64,000 bases of DNA. Origin: Trema orientale (Eukaryota; Streptophyta; Magnoliopsida; Rosales; Cannabaceae). The stretch's first letter is position 1, and each line of letters opens with the position of its first letter. The notes beneath the pieces are model-generated. The model was not told the DNA's origin. It worked only from the letters and a program-made list of their open reading frames with translations, and did not search any database. The translations under genes were made by a program, and so were the position numbers. The stretch covers positions 27,975-91,974 of the forward strand of contig JXTC01000659.1 of assembly GCA_002914845.1 (NCBI GenBank). The letters are read 5' to 3'. Shown in pieces: positions 35,153 to 47,586 of this stretch.

Positions 35153-36206
35153 CAAGAACGATTGAGTAGAGACCTCAACGTCATCCAGGATTATTAGGTT
35201 GCTTTGCTTTTAAGAAGTGGAGTAGGTAGAGGTAACTATTTATCTCAATGTTACTTTTCTCATCAAGTATATCTGAATTTTTGATTTATCTCGTAATTAA
35301 TTTAGTTCTTTTGGCTTTTTAAATATTTTAGTTATGGCTTCGCCTACCAATTACAGTAATTAAGTTTTATGTAAAAAGAGTAAAGACTACCCAAAACCTG
35401 TTATATGTAGTAACATATATCTACATATTTATGCTATACATTTTTTTTTTTTTTTTGGAATCTTGTTTGTGAATATGTCTAGGAAAAATAAAATTGAAAA
35501 CATTTCTAGTTGACTTGAATATTTGGAAGTAAAACCACCCGGCCAATGGCAAAGACTTTGACCGAGCCTTTTGTCTATAAGCGCGTAGCATTCCAAATTC
35601 TTCGATGTGTTCGAGGGGATAAACACATGGATGATGGATGGAGTACTCGGGCTTTCAATTTAATAAAGTTTTCTTCTAAGTGGGCCATTGTGTATTGAAT
35701 TATGTATTTCATATACACCACCCCAGAAAGTCCCGGCCTGAGGATTTTCTTTTATAGATAATTGTTCTAGAAACCAACTATAATAATTAACTATATATAT
35801 ACACATATAGATCAATAAAACACTAGCCGGTTTGGCACAAATAATTGGATGTAGAAATGAACAATTAATAGTAAGCTAAAGTTAAACCAAACGATGAACA
35901 CCAAGTTCTCAGTCACAAAAAGTTGCTGCCACAGGCCCCCAATTGACCAATTCCAAGAACCAAACATGTCGAAATAAGTTGTAAATATTCAAGAATATAG
36001 CTAGCAAAAAAAAAAAAATACCATGCTTAGTAAAAATTAGTTATTTAATTAGGCCAGGGACTATAAATTTTTGGTTTTATATTATCGAGTACATACAAAT
36101 TCATCAACTATAATTGTATAATAACAATGACCAAGCGAGATCTCTAACTATTATTAATATTTCAAAAGAAACCAATAACCAAATATTTGATAAGACTCGA
36201 TCAATA
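35153..36206. other. Intergenic between YUCCA pseudogene and membrane gene 2
   Basis: AT-rich, no supported gene. It includes the likely 3' untranslated region of the minus-strand gene ending at 36207. Confidence 0.4.
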
Positions 36207-37214
36207 TCAAACCTCAAAGTGTTCGAGCTGAACATCCTTGGCCTTAAGAGGAACATATTCTCCAAGCAGATAAACCTCAAGGTGATCCGAAAGAGCCGAC
36301 TTATCGATGTTTTCATGGTGAAACGACTTACAAACGAAGTAAAGAATGGTCTGTATAACAAGCCCGAAAAGCATCAACTTTACGAACACCAACAACGACA
36401 GAATCCCGTAACATATTCTATCAACCTCCCCAAACGACCATCCATGAACGACAAGTTTCTGAAACGCGAATTGGATGGCAAAACTCAAAACGGTCAGAAT
36501 CCCAAATATGAAAATGGCTGTCCACATCTTTCCCTTCATCAACGCCTTGCTCTTGTTCATCGCTTGTATCCCACGCGCGTCCTCCAAAACCGAAACGACA
36601 CTAGCCAGCTGCCAAACCAAGCTCAAGTATATGAACCCTCCCACATACGACACCCCTAAAACGACAAGCGTTCCGATCCCGAGGTAGTAGCTAACGGCAC
36701 CCATGATAACAAAAACGACAATCAAAAGAATCATGGCCACCACGTTGTAGGCGAAGAAGGCGAGGAAAGTCCACAAGAAGGTGACCATGAGGCGTTTCCA
36801 CACCTTTGGAACGACACTCATGACCTTCCTGAACGACAATTCTCGGGCGGTGAAGACGGAGGCGACGGTGTAAACGACAGCGGAGGTGGAGAGGAGGGAA
36901 AAGATGAGGAGGAAAGTGAAGTAGGCGGCTTTGAAGAGCCACAGGTAGGTCCATTCGGAGGAGATAAGGTCGGAGAGCTTGTTGTACTTGGGAGTTCCGA
37001 CTTGGGTTTCGTCTAAATCGATCTCGTTGTGGATTATTTTGCGGAAAAGTATGTCGGAGACTTCCATATGGATTAGGATCAAGAGGCTTAAGGGGAAAAT
37101 TAAGGTGAGGGTTATTTGGCTAAAGATTTTTCTCCATGTGAGGATGATTTTGTAGGCTTCTTTGAAGATGTCAAACACTCCAAGAAACTGCATCTCTTCT
37201 TGTTCAATATCCAT
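36207..37214 (-). CDS. Six-pass membrane protein of an uncharacterised plant family (copy 2)
   Basis: A single-exon frame of 335 codons from an ATG at 37214, starting MDIEQEEMQFLGVFDIFKEA. It is the full-length paralog of the gene at 1987-2937. It has six hydrophobic segments and the shared WQLASVVSVLED...QAMNKS...MKGK stretch. It keeps the hydrophilic loop of about 25 residues (LFRKIIHNEIDLDETQVG onward) between membrane segments 1 and 2 that copy 1 lacks. The resemblance is to the Arabidopsis At1g31130/At4g19950/At5g44860 group, function unknown. Open frames on the opposite strand at 36114-36687 are antisense shadows. No stops or frameshifts are seen. Confidence 0.87.
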   Translation of the reverse strand: MDIEQEEMQFLGVFDIFKEAYKIILTWRKIFSQITLTLIFPLSLLILIHMEVSDILFRKIIHNEIDLDETQVGTPKYNKLSDLISSEWTYLWLFKAAYFTFLLIFSLLSTSAVVYTVASVFTARELSFRKVMSVVPKVWKRLMVTFLWTFLAFFAYNVVAMILLIVVFVIMGAVSYYLGIGTLVVLGVSYVGGFIYLSLVWQLASVVSVLEDARGIQAMNKSKALMKGKMWTAIFIFGILTVLSFAIQFAFQKLVVHGWSFGEVDRICYGILSLLVFVKLMLFGLVIQTILYFVCKSFHHENIDKSALSDHLEVYLLGEYVPLKAKDVQLEHFEV

Positions 37215-39490
37215 TCTTGATAACTAGCTAATAATTTGTGGAACGAAGGAGAGAAGAGAGAAAAAATAAGAATAAGAAGAGGACGAAACTTAATTAAGAT
37301 GGGAGGAGTGGTTTTTGGATGGGGCTTTTAAGAAATGAGGTTGGAATCTTGGGTTTCAAGATTACCCCTGGTTGAGTACTTAATAACTTATTGATGTTAT
37401 CTATAGTCTATGGTCAATACAATAATATATACGTCAAAGTCGAAAAGTCTACGTCAATGGGCTCATTGGAGAAATTATCATAATCATGCATAATCAACTT
37501 GACCTAAAAATCCTTTCCCAAAAAAAAAAAATGACCTGGAAAATAATAATAATAATAGTGATACCACTCAACTTTCAAATTAATATTGGATTTTATTTCA
37601 TTTAAAATATTCTTGAGTTAAGGTCAGGTAAGGTTATGACAATTCTATAAAATAATATTTTAGACGTGATCATTTTACTTTCCGGCTTCTTACGATCTGA
37701 TTGAGTATTTATTACTATTTTGTGTCGAAATTTGTTCTTCCATGACTGTGTTAACTTCTTCTCCACATGATTCGATCTTTTTCCATACATACCAAAGGAA
37801 GGCCTATTTTTTTCTTTTTTTCTTACAAAATATTTAAACAAAAAACCATTTCTTTCATTGGCTTAACTATTTTATTTCTTAATTTCAAAGACAACTACGT
37901 TTCTACAGTATAGACGAGTCTAACCTAACATTTGCAATAATGATAGACTTGACTCCCCTCTTTCTTTTTGTTTATTTTGTTTTATTTTTATTTTTTGGTG
38001 GCTTTGACTTGGACAATCTTAGCAAGGCTTTTCAATTTTTTTATAGGGGCTTCAATATTATAGAGCGAAACAAACGTTTCGAACTGAAATTTTATTTAGT
38101 TACTAAATTTTTTTTAGTGAATCTTTGACAGAGAGCTTCTTTGAGTGTGTTTATATCCAAGTATATGTTTACTTCTTTTGCTATCAAATACCCACTTTTA
38201 AAATAATGTTGACATATAAATCTTTAAAACGGGCAGTTAAATTCAAATATAAGAACTCGGACTCTGGTCTGGATACATTTCAGAAAAAAGAAAACAGACA
38301 AGAAAAAGTTTGTTTTCTTATTCATCACTTAAAAATTACTATGAAGATGTTATATTATAGAATTTAGGGTCTTTGGGCCGAACTCCAAACACGATTGTAG
38401 AGAAAATTCTTGTTTTCTCCACTTGAAAAGAAGAAAAAAAATCTAATTTTCTCTAAGCACCACAAGTATCTTTTTGAGAAATATGATTTAAAATCCCTAT
38501 TAGCCTAATTATCAAAATATCTCCCCCCAAAAAAAAAAATCCCTCTTGGACAAGAAGAATGTCCTCTCAGTTCCTCCAATGATTTTCCTCTTTCAACAAA
38601 TATTTAATGAGATATTTGCAAGGTCGTAAATGACATTAAGCAAAGCACTTTGTTTAGAAATTTGAAGGTCATCAGGCTACCTCAAGCGTTGAAGGACTTT
38701 ATCATCTTTAATATGTGAAAATATTATGGATATACTTCATAATAATGTGTAATTTTTTCCGTATTTCAGAATGTTCTGAGCTAATTTATTCATGAAAAAT
38801 AAATTTTACTTACATTTCAGTATTTGTTTTTATTTGAAATTGCGACAATCATTTACGATGCAATTCTCAATCGCTCCTCAATGAATTATCCATACTCCTC
38901 GACAGTACTCATACAGCAAGCTTGATTTGGCTTTCAAATTTCCGTGAAATATTTTGCTTAATCTTATTTATGACCTCCCAACTCCTAATTAAAGAGTTAT
39001 TGTAAGAGTAAAATTGTTGAAGTGAAAGAAATGAAGGAAATAAAGGGATATGTATGTAATGATGAGTGAAGTGAAGTGCAGGAAATTTTGTCCGAAAGGG
39101 ATATTTTGTTAAGTTTTACTAAGTGACTAGTCTATTTCTTTCTTCTTCTTCTTTTTGAAGGACAATTAGTCTATTTCTTAGAGATACTTAATGACATTCT
39201 TGTAGCTTAGTATTTTTCTCTAGATATACATATTTAAAATTTTCACAAATATATATATGTACGTATACACAGATTTATACATTATTTATACAACATATTT
39301 TCCTTTTCAAAATTACAGTCATCAGTCTTTTGTTGTGCTATGTGTATCCACTATCCCGTTCCATGAGGATTTTAACAACAGTTAACAATTGGACTGATTC
39401 GACTGAAATTGCTACTAAATTAAAAGTTAAAGGGATTTAGCTAGAAGTTTCGGGAACCAAATTTTCTCAACAAAGTTAGTTAATGGACCA
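37215..39490. other. Intergenic, 5' side of membrane gene 2
   Basis: About 2.3 kb of AT-rich sequence without a supported gene or a recognisable element. The promoter of the minus-strand gene should lie in 37215-37600. Confidence 0.4.
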
Positions 39491-39499
39491 AATGTGCCA

Positions 39500-39760
39500 C
39501 TAACTCGAACTATTGGAAAACATAAACGAAATGGCAAACATGTAGTTTAAGCTACAGCCGAGGGTGGTTGTGGAAATAGGGCCAGGCCATCCAATTCCAA
39601 AGTCCAAAGCCGGCCTAATAGTTCCAATTAAATTCATCAGATTGTTCTTCACGCCTAAGGTCAAGGAGGTTGGTTCTGAGAAGAGAGCGAGCGCTTTTTC
39701 CAAAGTTTCAGACCAAGTCAACAAGGCCCCTGGCCATTCTTGCAATTTCCGCGTCAGATC
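39500..39760. other. Unidentified fragment of higher GC, possible gene relic
   Basis: This block is richer in GC than its surroundings and open on both strands (81 codons minus, 77 codons plus), but I recognise no domain in any frame. It contains ATCAGATTGTTCTTCACGCC (39636-39655), which also occurs exactly at 3542-3561 upstream of the paralogous membrane gene. It may be a relic of a gene once next to the ancestral membrane gene. Confidence 0.3.
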
Positions 39761-39989
39761 TCTATTTTTTTTTAAAAAAAAACAAATATCTTTTTAACAA
39801 TAAAAACTAGTGATGTTAATCATGCACATCCTTGGCCCATTCGTGCTTCATATCATGTTGTGTTTGTTATTTTATCTAATTGTATTCGTTTTTTATATTA
39901 TTTTTTCATGTCAGTGTCTGTTATCATACCTAATGTTTTCAAAATTCTTTTTTACGTTTAATTATGCCCATTTTTAATATGTGTTTTTT

Positions 39990-40179
39990 CGTACCTAGTC
40001 ATGCTCGTTATTATATTTATCTATTGTTGTGCCTAAATTTTCCTACTTTTTAATATAATCAAGCATATCATGTTTGTGTTTCTTCGTACCTAGTCATGCT
40101 CGTTATTATATTTGTCTATTATTGTGTCTAAATTTTCCTACTTTTTAATATAATCAAGCATATCGTGCTTAATCTAACA
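39990..40179. repeat. 95-bp tandem duplication
   Basis: The block from CGTACCTAGTCATGCTCGTT to AATCAAGCATATC occurs twice in direct orientation, at 39990 and 40085, with only a few differences. A single N follows at 40219. Confidence 0.75.
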
Positions 40180-40871
40180 TGTTTCTTTTAACTCAGATTG
40201 TTACATGCCCGTTGTTCCNTTGAAATAAAACTTTAAAAAGAAATAAGTCTAAATTAAAAATATTACAATTTCTCTAAGTGTATGTAAGAAATGAAATTCT
40301 CTAATTTAAGTACATTCTAACTAAATTGGCACATATCTAAACTATAACTATAATTTTATTTTTTATATTTTGTTTGCTTCTTAAAATTATTTTTATAAGC
40401 TTTTTATATTACAAGTAGCTCAAGATTGGTTTTAACCCATATATAGTCCTAATTATTGGGCCTTATAAAAATATGATCAAATTTTAGGCCCAATTTAAGT
40501 AAATATCTCTTTGTCAAATGTTATAGCAAAATATCAAGTATATATGTTTATATACTAAGTGTAAAATTTTATATACCAAGTATAAAATATTATATAGTAC
40601 ATTTCAGTATAGTAATTGAAATTAGTAGTTGAACATATCTACCAAGTATAAAAATATATACACCTAGACATTTAATTATAAAATTTAAAAAGTGGACATC
40701 TACTTAATCAAATTTAAAATTTTGGTCATCTACCTAAATTTCTTCTAATTATTTCTGAATCAAACTCTTTACCCAAATTTATTCAGTTTGGGCTTTTTTA
40801 TTAACAAATTTTTACTTTTTTAGAAAAAAAATTTTTAATTTTATTTTTTAATTATTTTTGCATTTTTTAAA

Positions 40872-42286
40872 GGACAAATTGTATTTTTTTTCCCTGAATT
40901 GTTGTTGAGTTTTGACCTATGAATTAATTTTTGTTACGAAAATTCCTCCTATATTATGAGATTAACGAAATGATGATGTGATAAATATTTTATAATATTT
41001 TATTTATTAATTTATTTCAAAAAATAAATTACTTTTGAAAAAAAAAAAATTCTCCCTCTCTCCCCTCTCCTTCGTTACTACTTCTCTTCTCCTTCCTAGA
41101 TTTCAGGTGGTATGGTGGTGGTGTGTTAGCTTAAGAGCATAAGCAGATAAATTATTGAGAACCACTTACAAATAAGTACATTTAAGAGGATTTATAGCTC
41201 CACAATCGCATAAAAAATATCAGGAATGAGTTTTAATTTCATTCCATCTGTGAAATCTATAAAGATCTACTTCTTGAGAGAAAAAAATAACAACAACAAT
41301 AACTTTTTGTTTGAATATCATGGAAAAGCTACTCAAAATGAGACAGTGGTCAGTGACAAAATGAAGGAAAAGAGTTCAAAAATCTAGAAAACCTAATTCG
41401 AAAGATCCAAAATAAAAAGAGGAAAAAAAAAAAAGAAATTCATTATAGTTTTTGAAAGAAACAAAATTTTAACAACACAATAATTCTAGTTTACATATAT
41501 CCTTTTGTATATTTATATATTTGTATCTATTAACTAAGGGAGCGAGTACAATAGTTATTTTTTTTATTTCTATCGATAAAGAGTTCAATTTTAACTGTTA
41601 GATATCATTCTAACAGTTACAAATATAAATGTTATTATTAAACTCACATTATAACTTGTTCCAATATAATTAATTATAACAATTAGATTGAAATCTAAAT
41701 ATCAAAATTGATTTCTCTATCGATAGAGAATAAAAAAAACTCCTACTGTACTCATTCCCACTAATTATATATATATATATAATAGCGTGAAAAACGGAAA
41801 CTAGTTTCGTACTTTTATCAATATCCTTAATATACATCTACTATATTAATCTTATAGGGATATATTCTGATTTTTCGGTTTTGTGTTTTAAGGAATCCTA
41901 ATAAAATCAGTTTTTTTTCATTAGTCACTGATTTATTCCCTGCAAATATACGAGCCAGTACCACTCAACTAAAAGGAGAGATAAGAAGAGGGAGAAGTGG
42001 GGCTGAGAAGTTGAGGAGGGAGTGGGTAAGGAAAGAGAGAGAAAAGGGAGAAAAAAATTTTAATATGTTTTTTCGATAATAGTTTATATTTGAAAATAAA
42101 TTAAAAAAGAAAATAGTATAAAATAGTTGCCACATCATTATTCCATTAATTTATACATAAAAGGTAATAGAAGGATACATTTTTCAACAATCTCATAATA
42201 CAGGGGGGATTTTTGCAACAAAAATTAATTTAAGAGGCAAAACTCAACAACGCCCATAATTCAGAGAGAAAAAATATAATTTATCC
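40872..42286. mobile_element. Non-autonomous Mutator-like element with long TIRs
   Basis: The left arm from GGACAAATTGTATTTTTTTTC and the right arm, reverse-complemented, from GGATAAATTATATTTTTTCTC align for about 200 bp (shared GTTGAGTTTTG, AATTAATTTTTGTT, TATTATGAGATT, AATGATGATGTGG or near variants). Flanks TTTTTTAAA and TTTTATAAA match in eight of nine bases, fitting the Mutator 9-bp duplication. There is no transposase frame. A MITE is nested at 41538-41759. Confidence 0.75.
41538..41759. mobile_element. 222-bp MITE nested in a Mutator-like element
   Basis: Terminal inverted repeats of about 45 bp begin GGGAGCGAGTACAATAG on the left and GGGAATGAGTACAGTAG on the right (reverse complement), both containing TTTTTTTTAT and CTATCGATA. 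ACTAA is duplicated perfectly on both sides (41533-41537, 41760-41764). Non-coding; superfamily not assigned. Confidence 0.75.
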
Positions 42287-42302
42287 TTTTATAAAATTAA
42301 TT

Positions 42303-45300
42303 GGGATGATTAGAAGATTAGACCTTTCACAAGGTCATTTCACGAAAATAGACTCAAATTGATAATTTTTTGGAATCTAGACCCTTTAACTTAAAATTTT
42401 GCTGTGAAAACAACAATCTCATAACTTAAAATTTTGACCCTTTAAAAAATACATTTTAAAGATTTTTTTTCCTTCTGTTCATCTTCCTCTTCACTTTTTT
42501 TTTTTCGATTCATCCCATTACACTTTTAACTCATTTCCGAAACAAAAACATACTCTAATGATTTGGTTTATTTTTTATACATTAATGGTGAAACGTGATG
42601 ATTGGTATATTCAAAGGTACTTTTGAGTAGAAATTAAGACTATAAGGCAAAATAGGAAGTTTGTAGGTAATTTTTAAGCTTAAAAAGCTCTAAATCGCAA
42701 TCGGAATCGCAGTCAGAATCGCAGACTACGAAGATTCGGGTCAAATAAGACGCCCAGATCTAGCTAGAAAAGAGTGTCAAGTATGCTAGACATTCCTATC
42801 TAACGTTACAGACACCTCTGTTTGGCATACTAGACTTCATTGTCGAGCCATTTTTATAATATACAATGTTTACTCAACAGTGTTGTCTAACCAATAAACA
42901 CACATATCTATCTATTAAATACACATGTAGTTTTTTTTTAGGGTCGTAAAAAACTTTTTTATATAAACTAGTTAAGAATAATATTTTTTGGTTGCTCTTA
43001 TATATATTTACTTAATTATTTTGTATTTATTTTAGACATATTATTAACACTCATAATAATATTATGTGATGGGTGTAGGAAAAGAATGAAATTCTTAGAA
43101 TTGGAACGAAAAGAGACAACGATCAAAATACAATATAGCCAAGAAAATGATGATGACAACAAGGATGACCATGATGATGATGGTGGTGGTGTGGTGGTGA
43201 CGGTGACGATGGTGATGTTTTTATTTATGTAATGTAATATTTTTTTATTGCTATGTAATGTGTTGTGTATAATGTTATGTTTTATAATGCTATGTCATCT
43301 GTTATAGTGAATTGATTGATATCTATAAAAAAAAAAAAAAAAAGAATACTACTAGACAGTGGCGTCGAGTCACTAGACAATGTGTCTAGCAGCCTCGACG
43401 GTCATGTTGAGTTCCTAGACACAGTGTCTAGATACTCTTCCAAATGTTAAAATACTACTAGACAGTAGTATCAAGTCGCTATACGTCTTATCTAGCAGCC
43501 TCAATAATCTTATTGAGTTCCTAGACAAAGTGTTTAGACGTTCTTCCAAATATTAAAATACTACTAGACAGTGGTGTCAAGTCGTTAGACATTTTATCTA
43601 GCGGCTTGGACAATCTTGTTGAGTTCCTAGATATAGTATCTAAATGTTCTTCCAAATATTAAAATAGTACTAGACTATGGTGTCAAATCACTAGACTCTA
43701 TGTCTAGGTTGCTCGACAATTTTGTCGAGTCACTATACAGAGTGTCTAGTTATTCTCTCCAATATTAAAAAGCTAATAGGCATAATGTCTATCTTACTCG
43801 ACAAACTGTCTAGTTTTTAAGGATAATCTAAATAATTGTTCACTATATTGAGTGACTTTCTTATTAGAAAGAATAAGAAAGTAATCACGATGTGACTAAG
43901 TTTTTACTAATACGGATGCTATATATTCAATATTATAATAATTCAAAACTCATTAAGTTAGTAATAATACTTACTTAATATTCATTACACTTAGTTGTTG
44001 AATTTTTAATTAGAAAGACTAATGAAGTGATTAAGATTCTAGTAATATGGATGACATGTGAGAAAAAAATAAAATTCTTAGAATTGGAACGAAAAGAGAT
44101 AACGATCAAAATGCATTATAGCCAATAAGATGATGACAACGACGAGAATAACCATGATGATGATGATAGTGGTAGGGTAGCGGTGGTGGTGGTGATAATG
44201 GTGATGTTTTTATTGGTGTGATGTAATATTTTGGCATTGCTATATAATATATTGTGTGTAATATCATGTTTTATAATATTATGTCATCTGTTAGTAATGT
44301 CATTGAACTAAATTGGTTGACATCTATTAAAAAAAAAATGCTACTAGATAGTGGTGTCAAGTCTCTAGACAACGTGTCTAGCGGCCTCGATAATCCTGTT
44401 GAATTCTTAGACACAGTGTCTAGATGCTCTTCCAAATGTTAAAATATTACTAGACAGTAACATCAAGTAGCTAGATGTTTTGTCTAGCGGCCTCGACACA
44501 ATGTCTGGAATACTCGATAAATAATGCCTATTAGCTAGATACACTGTCTAGAACGCTCGACCAACAGTGTCTAGTGACTAGACACACTATCGGGGGTGCT
44601 TGAATAACAGTATCTAAGAGCTAGACACCATATCTAGAACATTCGACTAATATGTCGAGCTATTAGACACCATGTTTAGCTATTTTACAAAACATTATTT
44701 TCAATGATATCAAGTAGTTGGACAGTTTTTTTTTTATACTAAATATCCTATCTTGGACATTTGACAATATATCTAGTATAATTTTTAATAAAATGTTCTC
44801 AAAATCTAGGAAAAACTAATAAATCTTAATACATCCCCAAATAAGTTCTCCAAACTACTAACAAAAAACTTTAAAAAATACAATATTCTTATAATTTCTG
44901 CTCCACAGCATTGTCAAGTCACTAGATAACTAGGTTGAGCCATTCTCCTTGATCTTAGAAGGCCACTAGACAATAGCGTCGAGTTACTAGACATAATTAT
45001 ATAGATAATGAAGTAATTAATAACATTTATAATAGTAAGGATAAATGAGCTTATTTTCACTATAATAGTGGCTAGGCATTTATGCATAGTTTGAATGCGT
45101 GTAATAGCTAGAAATACTATGGAGTGCTCTCAATTTGATGTCAAATAACCATTTTACATTTTAGAAAATGGCTAGATAATGGTGTCTAGTGGCTCAATCC
45201 TACTGTCGAGCCTTCTAGACAAGGTGTCAAATATAGTCACGATAGTATCGAGAGCCTATATCGATAATGGATGAGATATTGCTCGACACGTATGCCTAAC

Positions 45301-45984
45301 ATGGTCGAGAAGGTATCGAGCTCTTAGGTTGATAATAGTTGAGACATAGCTTGATAAGGGTATCAAGCATAGTCGAAAATGTACGACTTATTGAGCGCTC
45401 GATGGGGTGTCTAGTAGCTCAACACCCTTATCTAGCAAAATTTGGGCATCGTTTTCGATCCAGATCTGCATTTTTTGCAATTCTGACTATAGTTCAGAGC
45501 TTTTCAAGCTCAAAAAATGGCCACAAGGTTCATATTTTTTTCTATAATTTTAATATACTAGAAAAATACTTTTTAATATATCAATCAAACAAGAGTTTTA
45601 GCAAAGATTAAATATTGATTTGAAACTTAAATATTGCAATGGGAGAAAACTTAAAGAGGAAAGTATAATGAAGAGGATGACCATGTTCTTTAAGATTAAT
45701 ACATGAAAAAATTCATGAGTTTGAGTGTTTTCATATTTTTGGCCAAGATGAGAAAAAAAAAAGAGAAAAAACATGAAGAAAAAGATGAAGAGGATGGGAG
45801 GAAAAAAAAAAGAGCTAATTATTTTTTTCCTTTTAAATTTAGTTTTTTACTTATTTGAAATGAGGGGCATATAAGTCATTCCACAATGTTATTTCTTAAA
45901 ATGGGTGTATTCAAACAAAAACTATTAAAAGGGGTCTAGTTCCTAAAATTCACTACGGAGAGGGTCTATTTTAGCAACTTTTCC
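42303..45984. mobile_element. Long-TIR element with CTAGACA/TGTCTAG palindrome arrays
   Basis: The left end (GATTAGACC, GAAAATAGACTC, GGAATCTAGACCCTTT) is mirrored by the right end (reverse complement CTAAAATAGACCC, GGAACTAGACCCCTTTT). Flanks AAATTAATT and AAATTAAAA match in seven of nine bases. The interior holds dozens of CTAGACA / TGTCTAG / GTCGAG motifs from about 42780 to 45440 and a large direct duplication (43075-44560). No transposase frame is seen. I infer a Mutator-type element; the ends are good to within a few tens of bases. Confidence 0.55.
43075..44560. repeat. Direct duplication, offset 982 bp, inside the CTAGACA element
   Basis: Two copies of about 480 bp (from about 43075 and about 44057) share AATTCTTAGAATTGGAACGA, GATCAAAAT, a GATGATGGTGGTGG tract, TATGTCATCTGTTA, an A-tract, and then the CTAGACA arrays in the same order. 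The anchor AATTCTTAG lies at 43091 and 44073, giving the 982-bp offset. Confidence 0.75.
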
Positions 45985-47586
45985 AAATTAAAACTATAAT
46001 AAAAAATCTTACATCATCTAATTTAAGTATATTTTCCGCAAAATAGTTAATATTGTTAATTGTGTTGCGTGTCATACTTGTGCACATGCATGTGTCGTGC
46101 TAGCCCGAGTACATTTACTGATTATGTGGTACCAGTCTCGACACGGTTAATATTCGTGTTGTGTCATATCGCCTCGTAATCTTGTAGTCCCATTAGTGCC
46201 TACCCCTTATAACACCACTAGTAAAAAATAAACAAATTTTGGCACTACATTAAGCACGACGTGGGACATTAATTACGACATGAGACATAAATTATAAGTT
46301 GTGACTAGCATGACGGGTTGTAGGGTTGTATCCGACTTATCAGTTAGAGTTGCTTGCAACTTTTTTCATCTTTTTTCTAAATGGTAGTTTATCGGTTTAC
46401 CAATTTTATGCATGAGTACATTCATTTTTATGTATATCATTTCTATACTAAGTATATCAACAGTGTATAAGTTTATTAGTTTTATATTAAATATATCAGT
46501 ATCAATATATAAGTCTCACAAAAGAAAAAAAAAATTTGTATAATTGACCGCTTCGTTAAAAAATAATAATAATAACAATAAAATTAAATTAAAATAAAAA
46601 CAAAAAAACAAAAATTTTATATAACTAATTATTTTGCTACAATGTTGGAAAATGGGTCGTTTATTAAACAAGATACAAAATTTGGATATTTTGATAAGAA
46701 TCCCTGTAAGTTAAGCATGATATACTAATCAAGCACAACACAACACGCTGGCGTTATAGATAGTTTGCATTATATTTCGAGTATTTATAAGAAATGGACT
46801 TTTTTTTCAGATCAGTTTGAAAAATGTCTATTTTTTATGCCTATTTATTCAATGACCGTTTTATAATTTTATTTGATAAATAGCCATTTTTTAGTTAATC
46901 TACTTTTTATAAAGTAAATCATTTTTTTATAAATTAAATTAATTTTTGAAAAAGTAAATCAAGTTTTTGAAAAATAAATCAATTTTTAAAAAATAAATCA
47001 ATATATTTTGATATATTGAATATGAAAAACCGACATTTTTTAAATAATTTTCAAAACTCGGCTATTTTTTAATAATGTCTGAAAAACGGCCGTTTGGCAA
47101 ATTAGGATACAAACTTCGGCCATTTTGCTAAAGAGCCATTAATTTTCGTGTTTGAAAGTCATTTTTCAAGCTTATGTTTTTTCGTTTTTATTATGTTCAA
47201 AGTCTTCGTATTTAATTTATTGCCGTATACCTTTTTCTATATTTCCAGATAAAATATTTGTGAAAAAAAAAATCCATAAGATAACGTTAAAAGTTGAAAA
47301 CTACTCAATTAAATGGGCTAGTTTTAATCCAAATATGAAATATACTACCACATAAAAATAAAAAATAAAATAAATAAAAATAAAAAAACCTACGACATCT
47401 AAGCATGTGGGGTCGATACATAATAATAAAATGCATATGGTATGACACGGCACATAGAACATAGGCTAACAGATGGTACAAAGTCAGTAATTTAGGACTT
47501 TGAGCAATCACAAACATGGTAAAAAATAAAACGTGTCTACACAATATGAAAGTACGTGCGGAGTTACTTAAATAAAAAAAAAAAAC
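45985..47586. other. Intergenic, repeat-derived AT-rich sequence
   Basis: No gene. Around 46800-47140 an AAAACGGCCGTTTGGC block and nearby GGCCATTTTGCTAAAGAG look like the end of a Mutator-type repeat, but no partner end was found. A-rich runs occur at 46550-46610 and 47350-47390. Confidence 0.35.

Noticed and set aside
36114-36659. 181-codon plus-strand open frame
   Set aside because: Antisense shadow of the membrane protein gene at 36207-37214.
43340-45440. CRISPR-like short repeat array
   Set aside because: The repeats are degenerate, palindromic and unevenly spaced in a plant transposon; no constant repeat-spacer pattern and no cas genes.
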